Shown here piece by piece: positions 41,384-50,517 of a stretch of 64,000 nucleotides of DNA. Both the position numbers and the translations under genes were made by a program. Below the pieces are notes generated by a model, which made no database searches, was not told where the DNA came from, and saw only the letters and a program-made list of their open reading frames with translations. This DNA comes from Acidiflorens sp963847715 (GTDB taxonomy: Bacteria > Acidobacteriota > Terriglobia > Terriglobales > Acidobacteriaceae). The DNA is taken from NCBI GenBank assembly GCA_963847715.1, contig CAWKAZ010000013.1:186001-250000 (forward strand). Direction: 5' to 3'. Each line of letters opens with the position of its first letter. Position 1 is the stretch's first letter.

Positions 41384-42523
41384 ATGAAGAAATATTTCAT
41401 CCTTCCCCTGCTGCTCGCGGTCGTCGTGGGGCTCTGCGCTCCGCTCGCGCTCGGGCAAACTACGGGCACCGTGAAAGGCGTTTGTAAGGACATCGAAGGG
41501 AAACCGATCCCACAGGCGGAAGTGCAGTGGACAGGCACCGAGTCCGGCCACACCTATAACCTCAAGACCAACAATAAAGGCGAGTACTTCTCCCTCGGCA
41601 TCGTCCCCGGCAAGTACAACGTAAAGCTCAGCAAAGACGGCAAGGAACTTTTTCACTACACCAATGTTCCTGTGGGCCTCGAAGAAACCACGCAGGATTT
41701 CGATCTTAAAAAAGAGCAGGTCGCACAAGCCCAGGGCCAGGGATTGACGCCCGAACAGGCCAAGGCCAAGGCCGACGCCGCTGCGAAAGCCGCCGCCGAA
41801 AACAAGACCGTCGGCTCCTTAAACGACAAACTCAAAGCAGCCGCCGCGGCATCCGACGCAAAAGACTACGACACTGCAATCTCCACGCTGAACGAAGCTA
41901 ATCAAATCGACGCGACTCGCGACCTGATCTGGTTCAAGCTCGGGGACGCCTATCGCATGTCGGCAACTGCCCAGGCGGATCCCGCCGAAAAGCAGAAGCG
42001 CTTCGAGTTGGCAGCTACCAACTACCAGAAGGCAATCGATCTGCGCGCGGCTTCAGAGCAGGCGCAAAAGGATCCCGACAACAACGTCAAAATGGCCGCG
42101 TACTACAACAACCTTGCGGAAGTGTACGCTCGGTTGCATAAGGTTGATGATGCGGTTGCGACTTACGCCAAAGCAGCCCAACTGGACCCTGCGCACGCTG
42201 GGACCTATCTGTTTAATCAGGGGGCTATCCTAACGAACGCTGGCAGGGCGGATGAAGCAATTGCAGTATGGGACAAAGTGATCGCAGCTGATCCGACCAA
42301 GGCCGCAGCTTACTATCAAAAAGGCGTGAACCTCATTGGCAAGGAAACGGTTGGAAGCGACGGTAAGGCTATCGCCCCCCCGGGTACCGCCGAGGCTTTC
42401 CAGAAGTATCTTGAGCTTGACCCCAATGGTCCGTATGCAGAGGGAGCGAAGGCGATGCTGGCCAGCATCGGTTCTCCCGTTGAAACAGGCTTTGGATCGA
42501 AGAAAAAGCCAGTAAAGAAGTAG
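41384..42523 (+). CDS. Secreted carboxypeptidase-regulatory-like / TPR protein
   Basis: ATG 41384 follows GGGAGG. A 379-residue product: signal peptide (YFILPLLLAVVVGLCAPLALGQ), a CarboxypepD_reg-like beta-sandwich (GTVKGVCKDIEGKPIPQAEVQW ... GEYFSLGIVPGKYNVKLSKDG), an Ala/Lys-rich helix, then TPR repeats (YDTAISTLNEANQID, AAYYNNLAEVYARLHKVDDAVATYAKAAQLDP). The fusion is common in Acidobacteriota; its role is unknown, probably periplasmic scaffolding. Confidence 0.82.
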   Translation: MKKYFILPLLLAVVVGLCAPLALGQTTGTVKGVCKDIEGKPIPQAEVQWTGTESGHTYNLKTNNKGEYFSLGIVPGKYNVKLSKDGKELFHYTNVPVGLEETTQDFDLKKEQVAQAQGQGLTPEQAKAKADAAAKAAAENKTVGSLNDKLKAAAAASDAKDYDTAISTLNEANQIDATRDLIWFKLGDAYRMSATAQADPAEKQKRFELAATNYQKAIDLRAASEQAQKDPDNNVKMAAYYNNLAEVYARLHKVDDAVATYAKAAQLDPAHAGTYLFNQGAILTNAGRADEAIAVWDKVIAADPTKAAAYYQKGVNLIGKETVGSDGKAIAPPGTAEAFQKYLELDPNGPYAEGAKAMLASIGSPVETGFGSKKKPVKK

Positions 42524-42539
42524 CCGCAATTCAGCCTGG

Positions 42540-42595
42540 TACCCAGTACCCATGCTTCGTCTCGTCGGACCGGCAACGGGGTACTGGGGACTGGT
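42540..42595. repeat. Heptamer-unit inverted repeat, copy 10
   Basis: The left arm has GGTACCC/AGTACCC units and the right arm GGTACTG/GGGACTG units, complementary, with a ~24-base loop. Same unit type as copy 1. It follows the TPR gene. Confidence 0.7.
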
Positions 42596-42738
42596 TATGT
42601 TCTTCAGTTACCGTGGTAGAGTGACCTTTGTGTCCTTCGCGCTTCCGCGCTTCCGCGTTACATTCATTACATAGGTTTCCCCGGCTCTACGACGGTTCTC
42701 CCCTGTGGTGTCAATACTGATAATTGGGAGTGTAAGAG

Positions 42739-43884
42739 ATGGCTGCTCCGGGGAATTCCCCGATCGCGATTGCTTTCGAGGGCCTCAGCGGTACCGGTTC
42801 GATTCCAACGCCGGTTTTGCTAGCTGGAATGTTGCGCGCCTCGGAGAAGGTCAGCGATCTCATCTTTTCGCCCGGACGCCTTCCGCAAGTCGAGATTCAT
42901 GGGCAACTGACGGCGGTCGAAATCGCTGGAAGCGGAGTGCTCTCTGCGGATGACACGCGCCGCATTGCTGCCGATCTGATCGGTTCCAACAAGCAAGCCG
43001 TGAACACCCTGCGCGAGCAGGGTTCCTGCGACGTTTCCTATGGCTTGCCAGGAATGGCCCGTTTCCGCGTCAACGTTTTCATCCAACGCGGCAGCTGTGC
43101 GATCGTGATGCGCGTGATTCCGACCGTGATTCCAACCTTGAGTTCCCTGCGCTTGCCGGCGCAACTGGAAGAAGCGGCCAAGGTCCGCAACGGAATTATC
43201 CTGGTTACCGGAGGCACGGGATCAGGCAAGTCATCCACGCTCGCCGCGCTGATTGACCGCATCAACAGCGAACATTGCTATCACGTGCTGACCATCGAAG
43301 ATCCAATTGAATTCCTGCACAAGCACAAGAAATCGACCGTGCACCAGCGCGAATTGCACAGCGATGCGCCGAATTTCGCCATGGCGCTCCGTGCGGCTCT
43401 GCGGCAAGCACCCCGCGTGATCATGGTTGGCGAAATCCGCGAACGCGAGACGCTGGAAATTCTTCTCGAAGCCGCCGAAAACGGGCATCTTGTTCTCTCC
43501 AGCATGCACACCGTCGACGCTTCGAAGACGGTGGAGCGAATTGTCGGCAGCTTTGGGCCGACCGAACAGCAATCTGTGCGGGAACGCCTGGCCAAAACTT
43601 TCCGCTACATCATCGCGCAGAGGTTGATTCCACGCACGGATGGCGGAGACCGCATCGCGGTCATCGAAATTCTGAAGTCGAACAACCGCACGCGCGACAT
43701 CGTCGAACAGGGCGAGCGCCCCGGGCGCACGCTGCTGGATGCAATCAAATCCAGCGAGAACGAAGGCATGCAGCACTTCGATGGCGAGATTGCAAAACTG
43801 GTCCGCTCCGGACTGGTCGATCTCGAAACCGGACTCTGCTTCGCCAGTAACGCGACCGTGCTCGGGCAAGAGCTGGCGCGCTAG
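42739..43884 (+). CDS. Type IV pilus retraction ATPase, PilT/PilU-like
   Basis: A 381-residue secretion-type ATPase: Walker A GGTGSGKSST (158-167), TIEDPIEFLH, VIMVGEIRERETLEILLEAAENGHLVLSSMHTVDASKTVERIV (AIRNLIRE-like region) and AQRLIPR. Family role: powers pilus retraction or accessory motility. An N-terminal extension of ~25 residues is longer than PilT. No other pil genes are in the window. The catalytic Glu in VGEIRE replaces the usual VGEMRD, so it may be a PilU-like variant. Confidence 0.88.
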   Translation: MAAPGNSPIAIAFEGLSGTGSIPTPVLLAGMLRASEKVSDLIFSPGRLPQVEIHGQLTAVEIAGSGVLSADDTRRIAADLIGSNKQAVNTLREQGSCDVSYGLPGMARFRVNVFIQRGSCAIVMRVIPTVIPTLSSLRLPAQLEEAAKVRNGIILVTGGTGSGKSSTLAALIDRINSEHCYHVLTIEDPIEFLHKHKKSTVHQRELHSDAPNFAMALRAALRQAPRVIMVGEIRERETLEILLEAAENGHLVLSSMHTVDASKTVERIVGSFGPTEQQSVRERLAKTFRYIIAQRLIPRTDGGDRIAVIEILKSNNRTRDIVEQGERPGRTLLDAIKSSENEGMQHFDGEIAKLVRSGLVDLETGLCFASNATVLGQELAR

Positions 43885-43930
43885 CAGCAGTCGCGAGCTC
43901 CCTGGTTCCCATTAACACCGATCGACCTTC

Positions 43931-44959
43931 CTACTTGCGCCCGACGACAACGATCATAAAGCTCCCCGGCTTGGGTACCGGTCGCCCGGTTGCTCCCGGT
44001 TTCTGTTCCTCAAATTCGAACGTAGGCAGATACGCTTTATGCGTGTCGGGATCGACGTCGATTGTCTTAGCGCCGATCGGAGTCATCACGGTTTGCACGA
44101 TCTCGAACTTTCCGGACGCAGTTTCGCCCGCAATGTTGAGCTTGCCATCGCGGCAGCTGGCCAATGCCTGGTGGCCGTCGAACTTCGTAGCATCCACGCC
44201 GGCGCCGATCGGCAGATCCGCAAGCACCTTGCCGTCGTCCGTGCTCATCACAATCAGCTTCTGCGGCTTTCGACATCCGACAAAAAGCCGGTGTTTCGCC
44301 GGGTCGATCGACATCCCCACCGGTGATCCGCCCGGAGCAACCGGCCAGTGCGCCAACACCTTCCTGGCTTTGAGGTCGACAACGGCGACTTGATCCTTAT
44401 CCTCCAAATTGATGTAAACCTTACCGGCGCCATCGGAGGCAAGAAACTCGGGTTTGCCACCCAAGTCGATGGGCGCATCGATGGACCCGGTCGTCGGATC
44501 GACGTTGGGCTTGAGCGTCATCAAAACTCCGTCGTCGCCGGAGACGATCAACACAAGTCCAGTCGCTTTGTCGTAAATGATGCCGTCAGCGTCGGGATGC
44601 GCTTTGAGTGTTCCGAGGACCTCATTGGTCTTGAGATCGAAAATCACGACCGCGCCCTCGCCGTCGCTGATGAATCCTCGTCCAGCCTCGGGAACCAACG
44701 CAACGCCGTGGTTGTGCTTCTGCCCGGGAATGTCGGCGAGAGTCTTGCCGGAATCGGCATCGATGACCATCGTATGCGTGCTTCTGGGAACGTACAGTCG
44801 GTGATTCTTGGCATCCACGGTGATGTAGTCCATTCCACCTTCACCGCCAACATGCAATGTCTTCTCGACCGCCCAACTGTTCTGTGCAGCAACGCGGGCG
44901 CTAAGCGTGAACGAGACCACTGCGATCGGAAGGGCAAGAGATAAATTTCGACGGTGCAT
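43931..44959 (-). CDS. Secreted YncE-like beta-propeller protein
   Basis: A 342-residue protein: signal peptide (LPIAVVSFTLSARVAAQ), then blades of the form VIDADSGKTLADI, VIFDLKTNEVLGTL, VVDLKARKVLAHW and VMSTDDGKVLADL. Matches the YncE/YVTN lactonase-like propeller family. Function unknown; likely periplasmic binding or enzyme scaffold. Confidence 0.85.
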   Translation of the reverse strand: MHRRNLSLALPIAVVSFTLSARVAAQNSWAVEKTLHVGGEGGMDYITVDAKNHRLYVPRSTHTMVIDADSGKTLADIPGQKHNHGVALVPEAGRGFISDGEGAVVIFDLKTNEVLGTLKAHPDADGIIYDKATGLVLIVSGDDGVLMTLKPNVDPTTGSIDAPIDLGGKPEFLASDGAGKVYINLEDKDQVAVVDLKARKVLAHWPVAPGGSPVGMSIDPAKHRLFVGCRKPQKLIVMSTDDGKVLADLPIGAGVDATKFDGHQALASCRDGKLNIAGETASGKFEIVQTVMTPIGAKTIDVDPDTHKAYLPTFEFEEQKPGATGRPVPKPGSFMIVVVGRK

Positions 44960-45042
44960 TTCGATCCTCCAGTAGACGTGCTCGGCAATTTTAACCGCAA
45001 CGCTGCGAGTTGAGCATTCACAATCCTAATCCCTAGTGCGGA

Positions 45043-45086
45043 CCCGAGCCGTACCAGTGGTACGCTGTTGGCGGAACCGGCTCGGG
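45043..45086 (+). promoter_or_regulatory. Long hairpin abutting the MOSC gene start
   Basis: CCCGAGCC (45043-45050) pairs with GGCTCGGG (45079-45086), ending one base before ATG 45088, and encloses a GTACCA-GTGGTAC palindrome. It would sequester the ribosome entry region, so a regulatory leader is possible. It does not show the features I would need to call a molybdenum-cofactor riboswitch. Confidence 0.35.
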
Positions 45087-45087
45087 C

Positions 45088-45849
45088 ATGCTCATAGAAA
45101 TCGGACAAATCGAGGGGCTATTCCGCTATCCCGTGAAGTCCATGGGCGGAGAACGACTCGAGGTCGCGAATCTGGGCTGGCACGGACTCGAAGGTGACCG
45201 ACGCCTGGCATTCCGGCGAATTAACGATCGCAGCGGGGTCCCGTGGCTAACTGCAAGCAAGCTTCCGGATCTGGTCCTGTTTGCTCCGCTCCGACGTGAA
45301 GGCGACGCTCGCGAAAGCGCTGACTCAGGAAACCTGCCCACCCATGTTCGCACCCCGGATGGCAAAGAACTGCCCGTCTTCGGAGAGGACTTGGCCGCAG
45401 ATGTCGGACGCCACTATGGTGCGCCGGTGGAGATGATGCAGATGAGGCATGGCATCTTCGATGATGCGAGCATCTCCGTTATTGCCACCGATACCGTACG
45501 TGAGATCACACGACTCGCCGGGCAGAGTCCCGACGTGCGGCGATTTCGCCCGAATATTCTGGTTCGTTCGCCGCGGCCTGCTCCTTTTCAAGAAGACGAC
45601 TGGCTTGGCGGCGTGCTGCAATTCGGCGAGGGAATCGACGCCCCCGCCATTGCCGTCACCATGCGCGATGTGCGCTGCTCGATGGTGAACCTTGATCCTG
45701 ACACAGCCCATCCGGCGCCGGAAGTGCTGAAGGCGGTCGTTCGTGTAAACCAGAACAATGCGGGAATCTACGGCACGGTCACGCGCACAGGTCGGCTGGC
45801 GGTCGGACAGGCCATTCTTTTTGAGCCCCGAATTGAGCCGGGAAGATAA
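45088..45849 (+). CDS. MOSC-domain protein
   Basis: A 253-residue protein with an N-terminal MOSC_N barrel (IGQIEGLFRYPVKSMGGERL) and a C-terminal MOSC domain (DDASISVIATDTVREI, RRFRPNILV, CSMVNLDPDT with the conserved Cys, NNAGIYGTVTRTG). Family role: molybdenum cofactor or sulfur carrier, as in mARC/YcbX enzymes. It heads a cluster of cofactor genes reading in the same direction. Confidence 0.92.
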   Translation: MLIEIGQIEGLFRYPVKSMGGERLEVANLGWHGLEGDRRLAFRRINDRSGVPWLTASKLPDLVLFAPLRREGDARESADSGNLPTHVRTPDGKELPVFGEDLAADVGRHYGAPVEMMQMRHGIFDDASISVIATDTVREITRLAGQSPDVRRFRPNILVRSPRPAPFQEDDWLGGVLQFGEGIDAPAIAVTMRDVRCSMVNLDPDTAHPAPEVLKAVVRVNQNNAGIYGTVTRTGRLAVGQAILFEPRIEPGR

Positions 45850-45897
45850 CGTGTGTCGGTACCGCTTGCGCCGGGTGCGCCAGAGTATCATCCCTCC

Positions 45898-47160
45898 ATG
45901 CCTTCCACCAGTCCGGCCACCGGAGTCGTCGGCTTCGAAGAGGCCCGGCGCATTGTGGAAGAACACGCCGCGAAGGTGCTCGCGGCACGAAGTGGTCTAG
46001 CCACGTCCGAAGTCGTCGATCTGCTAACGGGGCGAGGACGGGTACTGGCCGAGCCGATCATAGCCGACCGGGATTTCCCTCCGTTTCCGAGGGCCACGCG
46101 TGACGGCTACGCGGTGCGGGCGGCGGATGTCGCGAAGACTCCGGCACGACTTGCCGTAGTGGGGGAGATCAAGGCCGGCGATTTGCCGGACCGTTTGACG
46201 GTCGATCCCGGCCAGGCCGTATCGATTATGACCGGCGCTGCGTTGCCCTCCGGAGCCGACGCCGTGGTGATGGTCGAATACACCTCAGCCGAAGCGCAAT
46301 TTGTAGACGTTCAACGCAGCGTGAGCGCCGGCGAAAATTTTGTGCCGCGGGGAGCAGAGGCACATGCCGGACAAATGCTCTTAGATCGCGGACAGCGGCT
46401 GGACCATGCCGCCATCGCGATTGCAGCATCGGTGGGGAAGAGTCGGGTGGAGGTTTTTCGCAAACCACGCGTAGCCGTGCTTTCGACGGGCGACGAAGTG
46501 GTGGGGATCGACGCGGCACCCGGTCCAGCGCAAATCCGCAATTCGAATTCGTATTCTCTGGCGGCACAAATCGACGCAGCGAGTGGCGAGCCGGTGCGGC
46601 TGGCGATTGCTCCCGATGAGCCTCGGCAGTTGCGGGCATTGATCGAAGAAGGCTTGGGCCACGATCTCCTTCTGCTGACCGGAGGCGTCTCCATGGGCAA
46701 GTACGATCTGGTGGAGCAGGTTCTAGCCGAATTGAAAGCGGAGTTCTATTTCACCGGCGCAAAAATTCAACCCGGCAAGCCAGTAGTGTTCGGTTCGCTA
46801 CACAAGCATTATTTCTTCGGGCTGCCCGGAAATCCGGTTTCCACCATGGTGACTTTCGAACTCTTCGTCCGCCCGATGATCGAAGCTCTGGCAGGCATGG
46901 CTCCGCAGCCTCTGATCTTCCCTCGCGCCAAGCTGAAGTCCGAGATCAAAACGAAGACCGGCCTGAAACGTTTTCTCCCAGCCGTGCTCTCGGGCAATTT
47001 CGAGAATGCTGAAGTCGAACTTGCCCGTTGGCAGGGATCGGGCGACATCGCGGCGCTGGCGGCGGCGAATTGCTACATCGTGATTCCTCCAGATCGAGAG
47101 AAGATTGACGCCGGAGAGTGGGTACCATTGTTAATGCGTTACCCTGTTCATGATGGCTAA
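45898..47160 (+). CDS. moeA: Molybdopterin molybdenumtransferase MoeA
   Basis: A ~420-residue product with the three MoeA parts: FEEARRIVEEHAAKV, PFPRATRDGYAVRAADV, TGAALPSGADAVVMVEYT, VAVLSTGDEVV, LLTGGVSMGKYDLVEQVL, FFGLPGNPVSTMVTFELF. ATG 45898 is preferred over the GTG at 45853. Inserts molybdate into adenylylated molybdopterin. Its stop overlaps the moaC start. Confidence 0.95.
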   Translation: MPSTSPATGVVGFEEARRIVEEHAAKVLAARSGLATSEVVDLLTGRGRVLAEPIIADRDFPPFPRATRDGYAVRAADVAKTPARLAVVGEIKAGDLPDRLTVDPGQAVSIMTGAALPSGADAVVMVEYTSAEAQFVDVQRSVSAGENFVPRGAEAHAGQMLLDRGQRLDHAAIAIAASVGKSRVEVFRKPRVAVLSTGDEVVGIDAAPGPAQIRNSNSYSLAAQIDAASGEPVRLAIAPDEPRQLRALIEEGLGHDLLLLTGGVSMGKYDLVEQVLAELKAEFYFTGAKIQPGKPVVFGSLHKHYFFGLPGNPVSTMVTFELFVRPMIEALAGMAPQPLIFPRAKLKSEIKTKTGLKRFLPAVLSGNFENAEVELARWQGSGDIAALAAANCYIVIPPDREKIDAGEWVPLLMRYPVHDG

Positions 47161-47641
47161 GAAATCTCCGAAACTCTCGCATTACGATTCGGACGGCCAA
47201 GCCCGCATGGTCGACGTGTCGGCAAAGACCCGCACGCCACGCGAAGCGGAGGCCAGCGCCTTTGTTGCGATGTCGCCCGAGGTGTTGCGGGCGTTGCCGA
47301 ACAATCTCAAAGGCGATCCGCTGGAAGTTGCGCGCACGGCCGGAATCATGGCGGCAAAGAAGACGTCCGAGTTGATTCCGATGTGCCATCCCGTGCCGCT
47401 GTCGCACATTGCTGTGACCCTACGCGTGTGCGAGAATGGCGTTTCTGTCGCTACAAAAGCGAAGACCACGGCAGAGACCGGCGTCGAGATGGAAGCGCTC
47501 GTGGCAGCGAGCGTCGCGGCGTTGACCATCTACGATATGTGCAAGGCGCTCGATAAAGGCATCGAAATCCGCGACGTGGTTTTGGAGCGGAAGTCGGGCG
47601 GCAAGAGTGGAGACTACCGCAGGCGCGCAAAGCGGAAATAG
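47150..47641 (+). CDS. moaC: Cyclic pyranopterin monophosphate synthase MoaC
   Basis: A 163-residue protein with the MoaC signatures MVDVSAKTRTPREA, GIMAAKKTSELIPMCHPVPLSH and AETGVEMEALVAASVAALTIYDMCKA. Carries out the second step of molybdopterin synthesis. Overlaps moeA by 11 bases, indicating coupling. Confidence 0.96.
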   Translation: MMAKKSPKLSHYDSDGQARMVDVSAKTRTPREAEASAFVAMSPEVLRALPNNLKGDPLEVARTAGIMAAKKTSELIPMCHPVPLSHIAVTLRVCENGVSVATKAKTTAETGVEMEALVAASVAALTIYDMCKALDKGIEIRDVVLERKSGGKSGDYRRRAKRK

Positions 47642-47655
47642 GCCTGATTCAAAGT

Positions 47656-48414
47656 ATGGCGACGAACGTCAAAATCCTGCTCGTGGATGACAACCCGATG
47701 GTGCTGGGAATGCTCCAGCAGGCGCTTTCGGTGATGGGCGAGGTTGCGGTCGCAACCGATGCCGCCGATGCATTGCTGAAGGCGGTCGACGACTTACCCG
47801 ACGTCATGATCTGCGACTATCGCATGCCCGGCATGGATGGCCGTCAGTTGCTGGAAAAATTGAAAAGCAGGCCGGCTACCGCCAGCATCGCGGTGATCCT
47901 CATGGCCAGCAAGGCCGACATCAGCGAGCGTTTGTCGATGCAGGATCCCATCGAAGACTATCTCGAAAAACCCTTCTTTCTGAAAGACGCGACGCACAAG
48001 ATCAAGCGCGTGGTCGACCGCATCGCTCTCGAAAAAATGAGCAAGTCGGCGTCGACCGACGGCGTGCTGCGCGGCAGCCTGTCGCAGATGAACGTGATCG
48101 ACCTGGTGCAGTCGCTCGAGATGGGACGCAAGAGTTGCCTCCTCACCATGACCAACGGCGACGACAAGTGCGAGATTTATTTCAATCAGGGTCAGGCAAA
48201 GCACGCTGCCTATGGGTCCATCACAGGCGACGAAGCGGTTTTCAAAGTGCTCCGCTGGACCGATGGAAATTTTCAGATCGACTTCAACGGCAAGACTGCG
48301 CAGGAAACAACGACTCTCAACACGCAGGGCCTGCTGATGGAAGGGTTGCGGTTGCTGGACGAGGCACAGCGCGACGCCGCAGCTGAAGGTGAAGATGTCC
48401 TCCTCGACACCTGA
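47656..48414 (+). CDS. Response regulator with C-terminal DUF4388 (PATAN) domain
   Basis: A 252-residue protein: receiver domain (ILLVDDN, phospho-acceptor Asp54 in MICDYRMPGMDG, Lys in YLEKPF) and a C-terminal DUF4388/PATAN region (GVLRGSLSQMNVIDLVQSLEMGRKSCLLTMTNGDDKCEIYFNQGQAKHA). Lacks a DNA-binding domain. Such proteins act by protein interaction in motility or gene control. It lies between moaC (14-base gap) and mogA (26-base overlap) in the Moco cluster, an unexpected place. Confidence 0.9.
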   Translation: MATNVKILLVDDNPMVLGMLQQALSVMGEVAVATDAADALLKAVDDLPDVMICDYRMPGMDGRQLLEKLKSRPATASIAVILMASKADISERLSMQDPIEDYLEKPFFLKDATHKIKRVVDRIALEKMSKSASTDGVLRGSLSQMNVIDLVQSLEMGRKSCLLTMTNGDDKCEIYFNQGQAKHAAYGSITGDEAVFKVLRWTDGNFQIDFNGKTAQETTTLNTQGLLMEGLRLLDEAQRDAAAEGEDVLLDT

Positions 48415-48913
48415 TGCTTCCGTCGGCGCAAGAACACCTGCCGCGGTGGTGACGGTCAGCGATTCCTGTTCGCGCGGCGAAAAGACGGATCTCTCCGGTC
48501 CGGCCGTAGCGAAAGCGCTGGAGCAGCGAAATTTTCACGTCGTGGCGCACAGCGTCGTGGCCGACGAGCGCGCCGCAATTCAAAAACAACTGATCGAAAT
48601 GTGCGGCAGCGCCCGCCTCGTGGTGACGACGGGTGGAACGGGAATTGCTCCCCGCGACGTGACGCCGGAAGCGACTCGCGCAGTGTGCGACCGCCTCGTG
48701 GAAGGTATCGCAGAGCAAATGCGTTCCGAAGGTACGCGCAAGACGCGATTTGCAGCGCTCAGCCGCGCTGTGTGTGGAGTACGTGGAACAACTTTGATTC
48801 TGAATCTCCCGGGAAATCCGGCCGGGGCCGTCGAATCGTTGGAAGCGGTCGTAGATTTACTGCCGCACGCGCTGGAACTGATTGCCGGACGAACGGGACA
48901 TGACGGTCGTTAG
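48389..48913 (+). CDS. mog: Molybdopterin adenylyltransferase MogA/MoaB
   Basis: A 174-residue protein with AAVVTVSDSCSRGEKTDLSGPAV, LVVTTGGTGIAPRDVTPEAT and LILNLPGNPAGAVESLEAVVDLLPHAL, the MogA/MoaB signature. Adenylylates molybdopterin before MoeA inserts molybdate. Overlaps the response regulator by 26 bases, so it is translated as part of the same unit. Confidence 0.93.
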   Translation: MKMSSSTPDASVGARTPAAVVTVSDSCSRGEKTDLSGPAVAKALEQRNFHVVAHSVVADERAAIQKQLIEMCGSARLVVTTGGTGIAPRDVTPEATRAVCDRLVEGIAEQMRSEGTRKTRFAALSRAVCGVRGTTLILNLPGNPAGAVESLEAVVDLLPHALELIAGRTGHDGR

Positions 48914-48984
48914 TCGGTGGTCGTTCGTCGTTAGCAAAACCACACTCCAGATTGCCAACGACTAACGACGAGCGACCAACGACT
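48906..48984. repeat. Heptamer-unit inverted repeat, copy 11
   Basis: The left arm (48906-48935) has GTTAGTC/GTTCGTC units and the right arm (48954-48984) CCAACGA/CTAACGA units. Very similar to copy 9. It starts inside the mogA stop region and could terminate the Moco operon. Confidence 0.85.
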
Positions 48985-49020
48985 GCACTTGTCTCTCTCG
49001 CGTAAACTAATCTCACTCAC

Positions 49021-49668
49021 TTGAGCAAGATCAAACATTTTCTCCACGTATACGGCGAGTGGATCAAGCATGCTCTCGCTCCCCTCGGACCATGGGGACT
49101 CCTGGCATTTGCTGCAGTAGACGGGTCGTTTCTCGGCATGCCGCTGGACGCGATTTTTGTCGGCTACGTCTACAACGACCGGGCGCGATTTCTGCTGTAT
49201 GTCTTCCTTGCTTCGGCGGGCGGAGCGCTCGGCAGCATGGTCATCTATGCGATTGGCTATGCTGGCGGCGAAGTCTTGCTGCGCAAGCGGCTGTCTCCCG
49301 AGCGCTTTGAGAAAGTTCATGCTTCGTTTGAGAAGCACGAATTCTGGGCGCTGATGTTTCCTGCCATGTTGCCGCCGCCCACTCCCTTCAAGATCTTTGT
49401 GCTGGCGGCGGCGGCCTTCGAAATGAATTTCGGACACTTCCTGCTGGCAATCTTTGCGGGCCGGTTCATACGCTTTCTGATCGAAGCGCTTCTGACACTC
49501 TGGTTTGGACCAGAGATCATCACGCTGGCAGGAAGCCTCTTCGCGCACCGCTTCGTGTGGGTGCTGCTTGGAATCGGAGCCCTCATAGCGGGATGGCTGA
49601 TCTGGCGACGGAAGCGTCAGAACGCGGCTGCGGAGCTCGTGCCTGAAGAGCCGCGACAGACGACGTAA
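49021..49668 (+). CDS. YqaA/DedA-like VTT-domain membrane protein
   Basis: A 215-residue protein starting with TTG at 49021: LGPWGLLAFAAVDGSFLGMPLDAIFVGYVY, FLASAGGALGSMVIYAIGYAGGEVLL, LMFPAMLPPPTPFKIFVLAAAAFEM, and a C-terminal helix. This is the DedA/VTT fold (YqaA subgroup). Family role: lipid scrambling or membrane homeostasis. Confidence 0.87.
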   Translation: MSKIKHFLHVYGEWIKHALAPLGPWGLLAFAAVDGSFLGMPLDAIFVGYVYNDRARFLLYVFLASAGGALGSMVIYAIGYAGGEVLLRKRLSPERFEKVHASFEKHEFWALMFPAMLPPPTPFKIFVLAAAAFEMNFGHFLLAIFAGRFIRFLIEALLTLWFGPEIITLAGSLFAHRFVWVLLGIGALIAGWLIWRRKRQNAAAELVPEEPRQTT

Positions 49669-49714
49669 CAGGGTTTTGCCCTGTCCTGAAAAAATGGATG
49701 CGTCGGACCGCCGT

Positions 49715-49740
49715 GGAAGAGCGGCCCTTCCAGGGCCGCG
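49715..49740. repeat. GC palindrome with dispersed-repeat tail
   Basis: GCGGCCC-TTCCA-GGGCCGC, followed at 49764 by an AGGGCTTTAGCCCC stretch similar to parts of the repeats at 53.2 and 60.0 kb. Lies downstream of the VTT gene. Confidence 0.5.
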
Positions 49741-49801
49741 TAAGGTTCTGAAAATCACTGAGGGCTTTAGCCCCGGTGTGACGTCGTGGATTATTCCACG
49801 A

Positions 49802-50335
49802 CTAGGCGGCCGCCACTCCACGCGGCTTCTCGCCGGATCGTGCCAGCATCGTAGCCAACGCAGGCACTCCGAACATCACGGCAGTGAAGAGCATGTCGCC
49901 ACCCAGTCCGCGGCGGAAGAACGGCAGGCCGGCAGCGTAGCACGTCATCAATCCGGCGAGAGTCTTGGGATACATACTCCAGCACGCCCACACCGCAAAA
50001 TTACTGACCACAAAAAACGAGACGGAACTGGCCAGAGCGGCGCCGGCGACGCGCAGCCATCCAGAGTTTTCGCGCAAACTCGTCCCCAGCCACAGGATTG
50101 CGGCATACCACGCCCACGTCACGAAGTGGTCCCAGGAGAATTGATACGAGTACACGAACTTGGTCAGGATGACGTCCGACACAGCCAGCAGGGCGAATGG
50201 CACCCACAGCTGGCGCCGCGATCCGCGCGCGCCGAAATAAAGCAAGGCCGCTGCCACCGGAGTGAAGCCCCAGGGATGGGGCATGAAAGGCATCCGCGAC
50301 AGCACCGCAAAAATGACAAACAGATAAGCCAGCAT
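49802..50335 (-). CDS. DUF6580-like membrane protein
   Basis: The 177-residue product from ATG 50335 (GAGGTG upstream) has five to six helices: LAYLFVIFAVLSRM, HPWGFTPVAAALLYFGARG, WYAAILWLGTSL, LASSVSFFVVSNFAVWACWSMYPKTLAGL and a C-terminal helix. It matches the DUF6580 family, whose members are proposed transporters; the substrate is unknown. Confidence 0.78.
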   Translation of the reverse strand: MLAYLFVIFAVLSRMPFMPHPWGFTPVAAALLYFGARGSRRQLWVPFALLAVSDVILTKFVYSYQFSWDHFVTWAWYAAILWLGTSLRENSGWLRVAGAALASSVSFFVVSNFAVWACWSMYPKTLAGLMTCYAAGLPFFRRGLGGDMLFTAVMFGVPALATMLARSGEKPRGVAAA

Positions 50336-50517
50336 GATCACCTCAAGAGTCGACACTAGGATTGTTGCGCGAGCGGATGCCGCGGGTCAAGCGAAGCTCA
50401 AACCTCCGCTATCGGTCTTCGCAAGTTTACCCGCTTCGTGTAATTGACTGCATCCGCGATTCACCCTACTATTAGCAGCGCTCGGATTCCCGACGCCTTG
50501 GGGAAGCCCACCAAACG

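Noticed and set aside
43231..43869. Long minus-strand frame opposite the PilT-like gene
   Set aside because: Shadow of a codon-biased real gene; His/Asp-rich with no motif.
45043..45086. Molybdenum-cofactor riboswitch
   Set aside because: Only a simple stem with an internal palindrome is visible. The multi-helix core of the known motif could not be recognised by eye.
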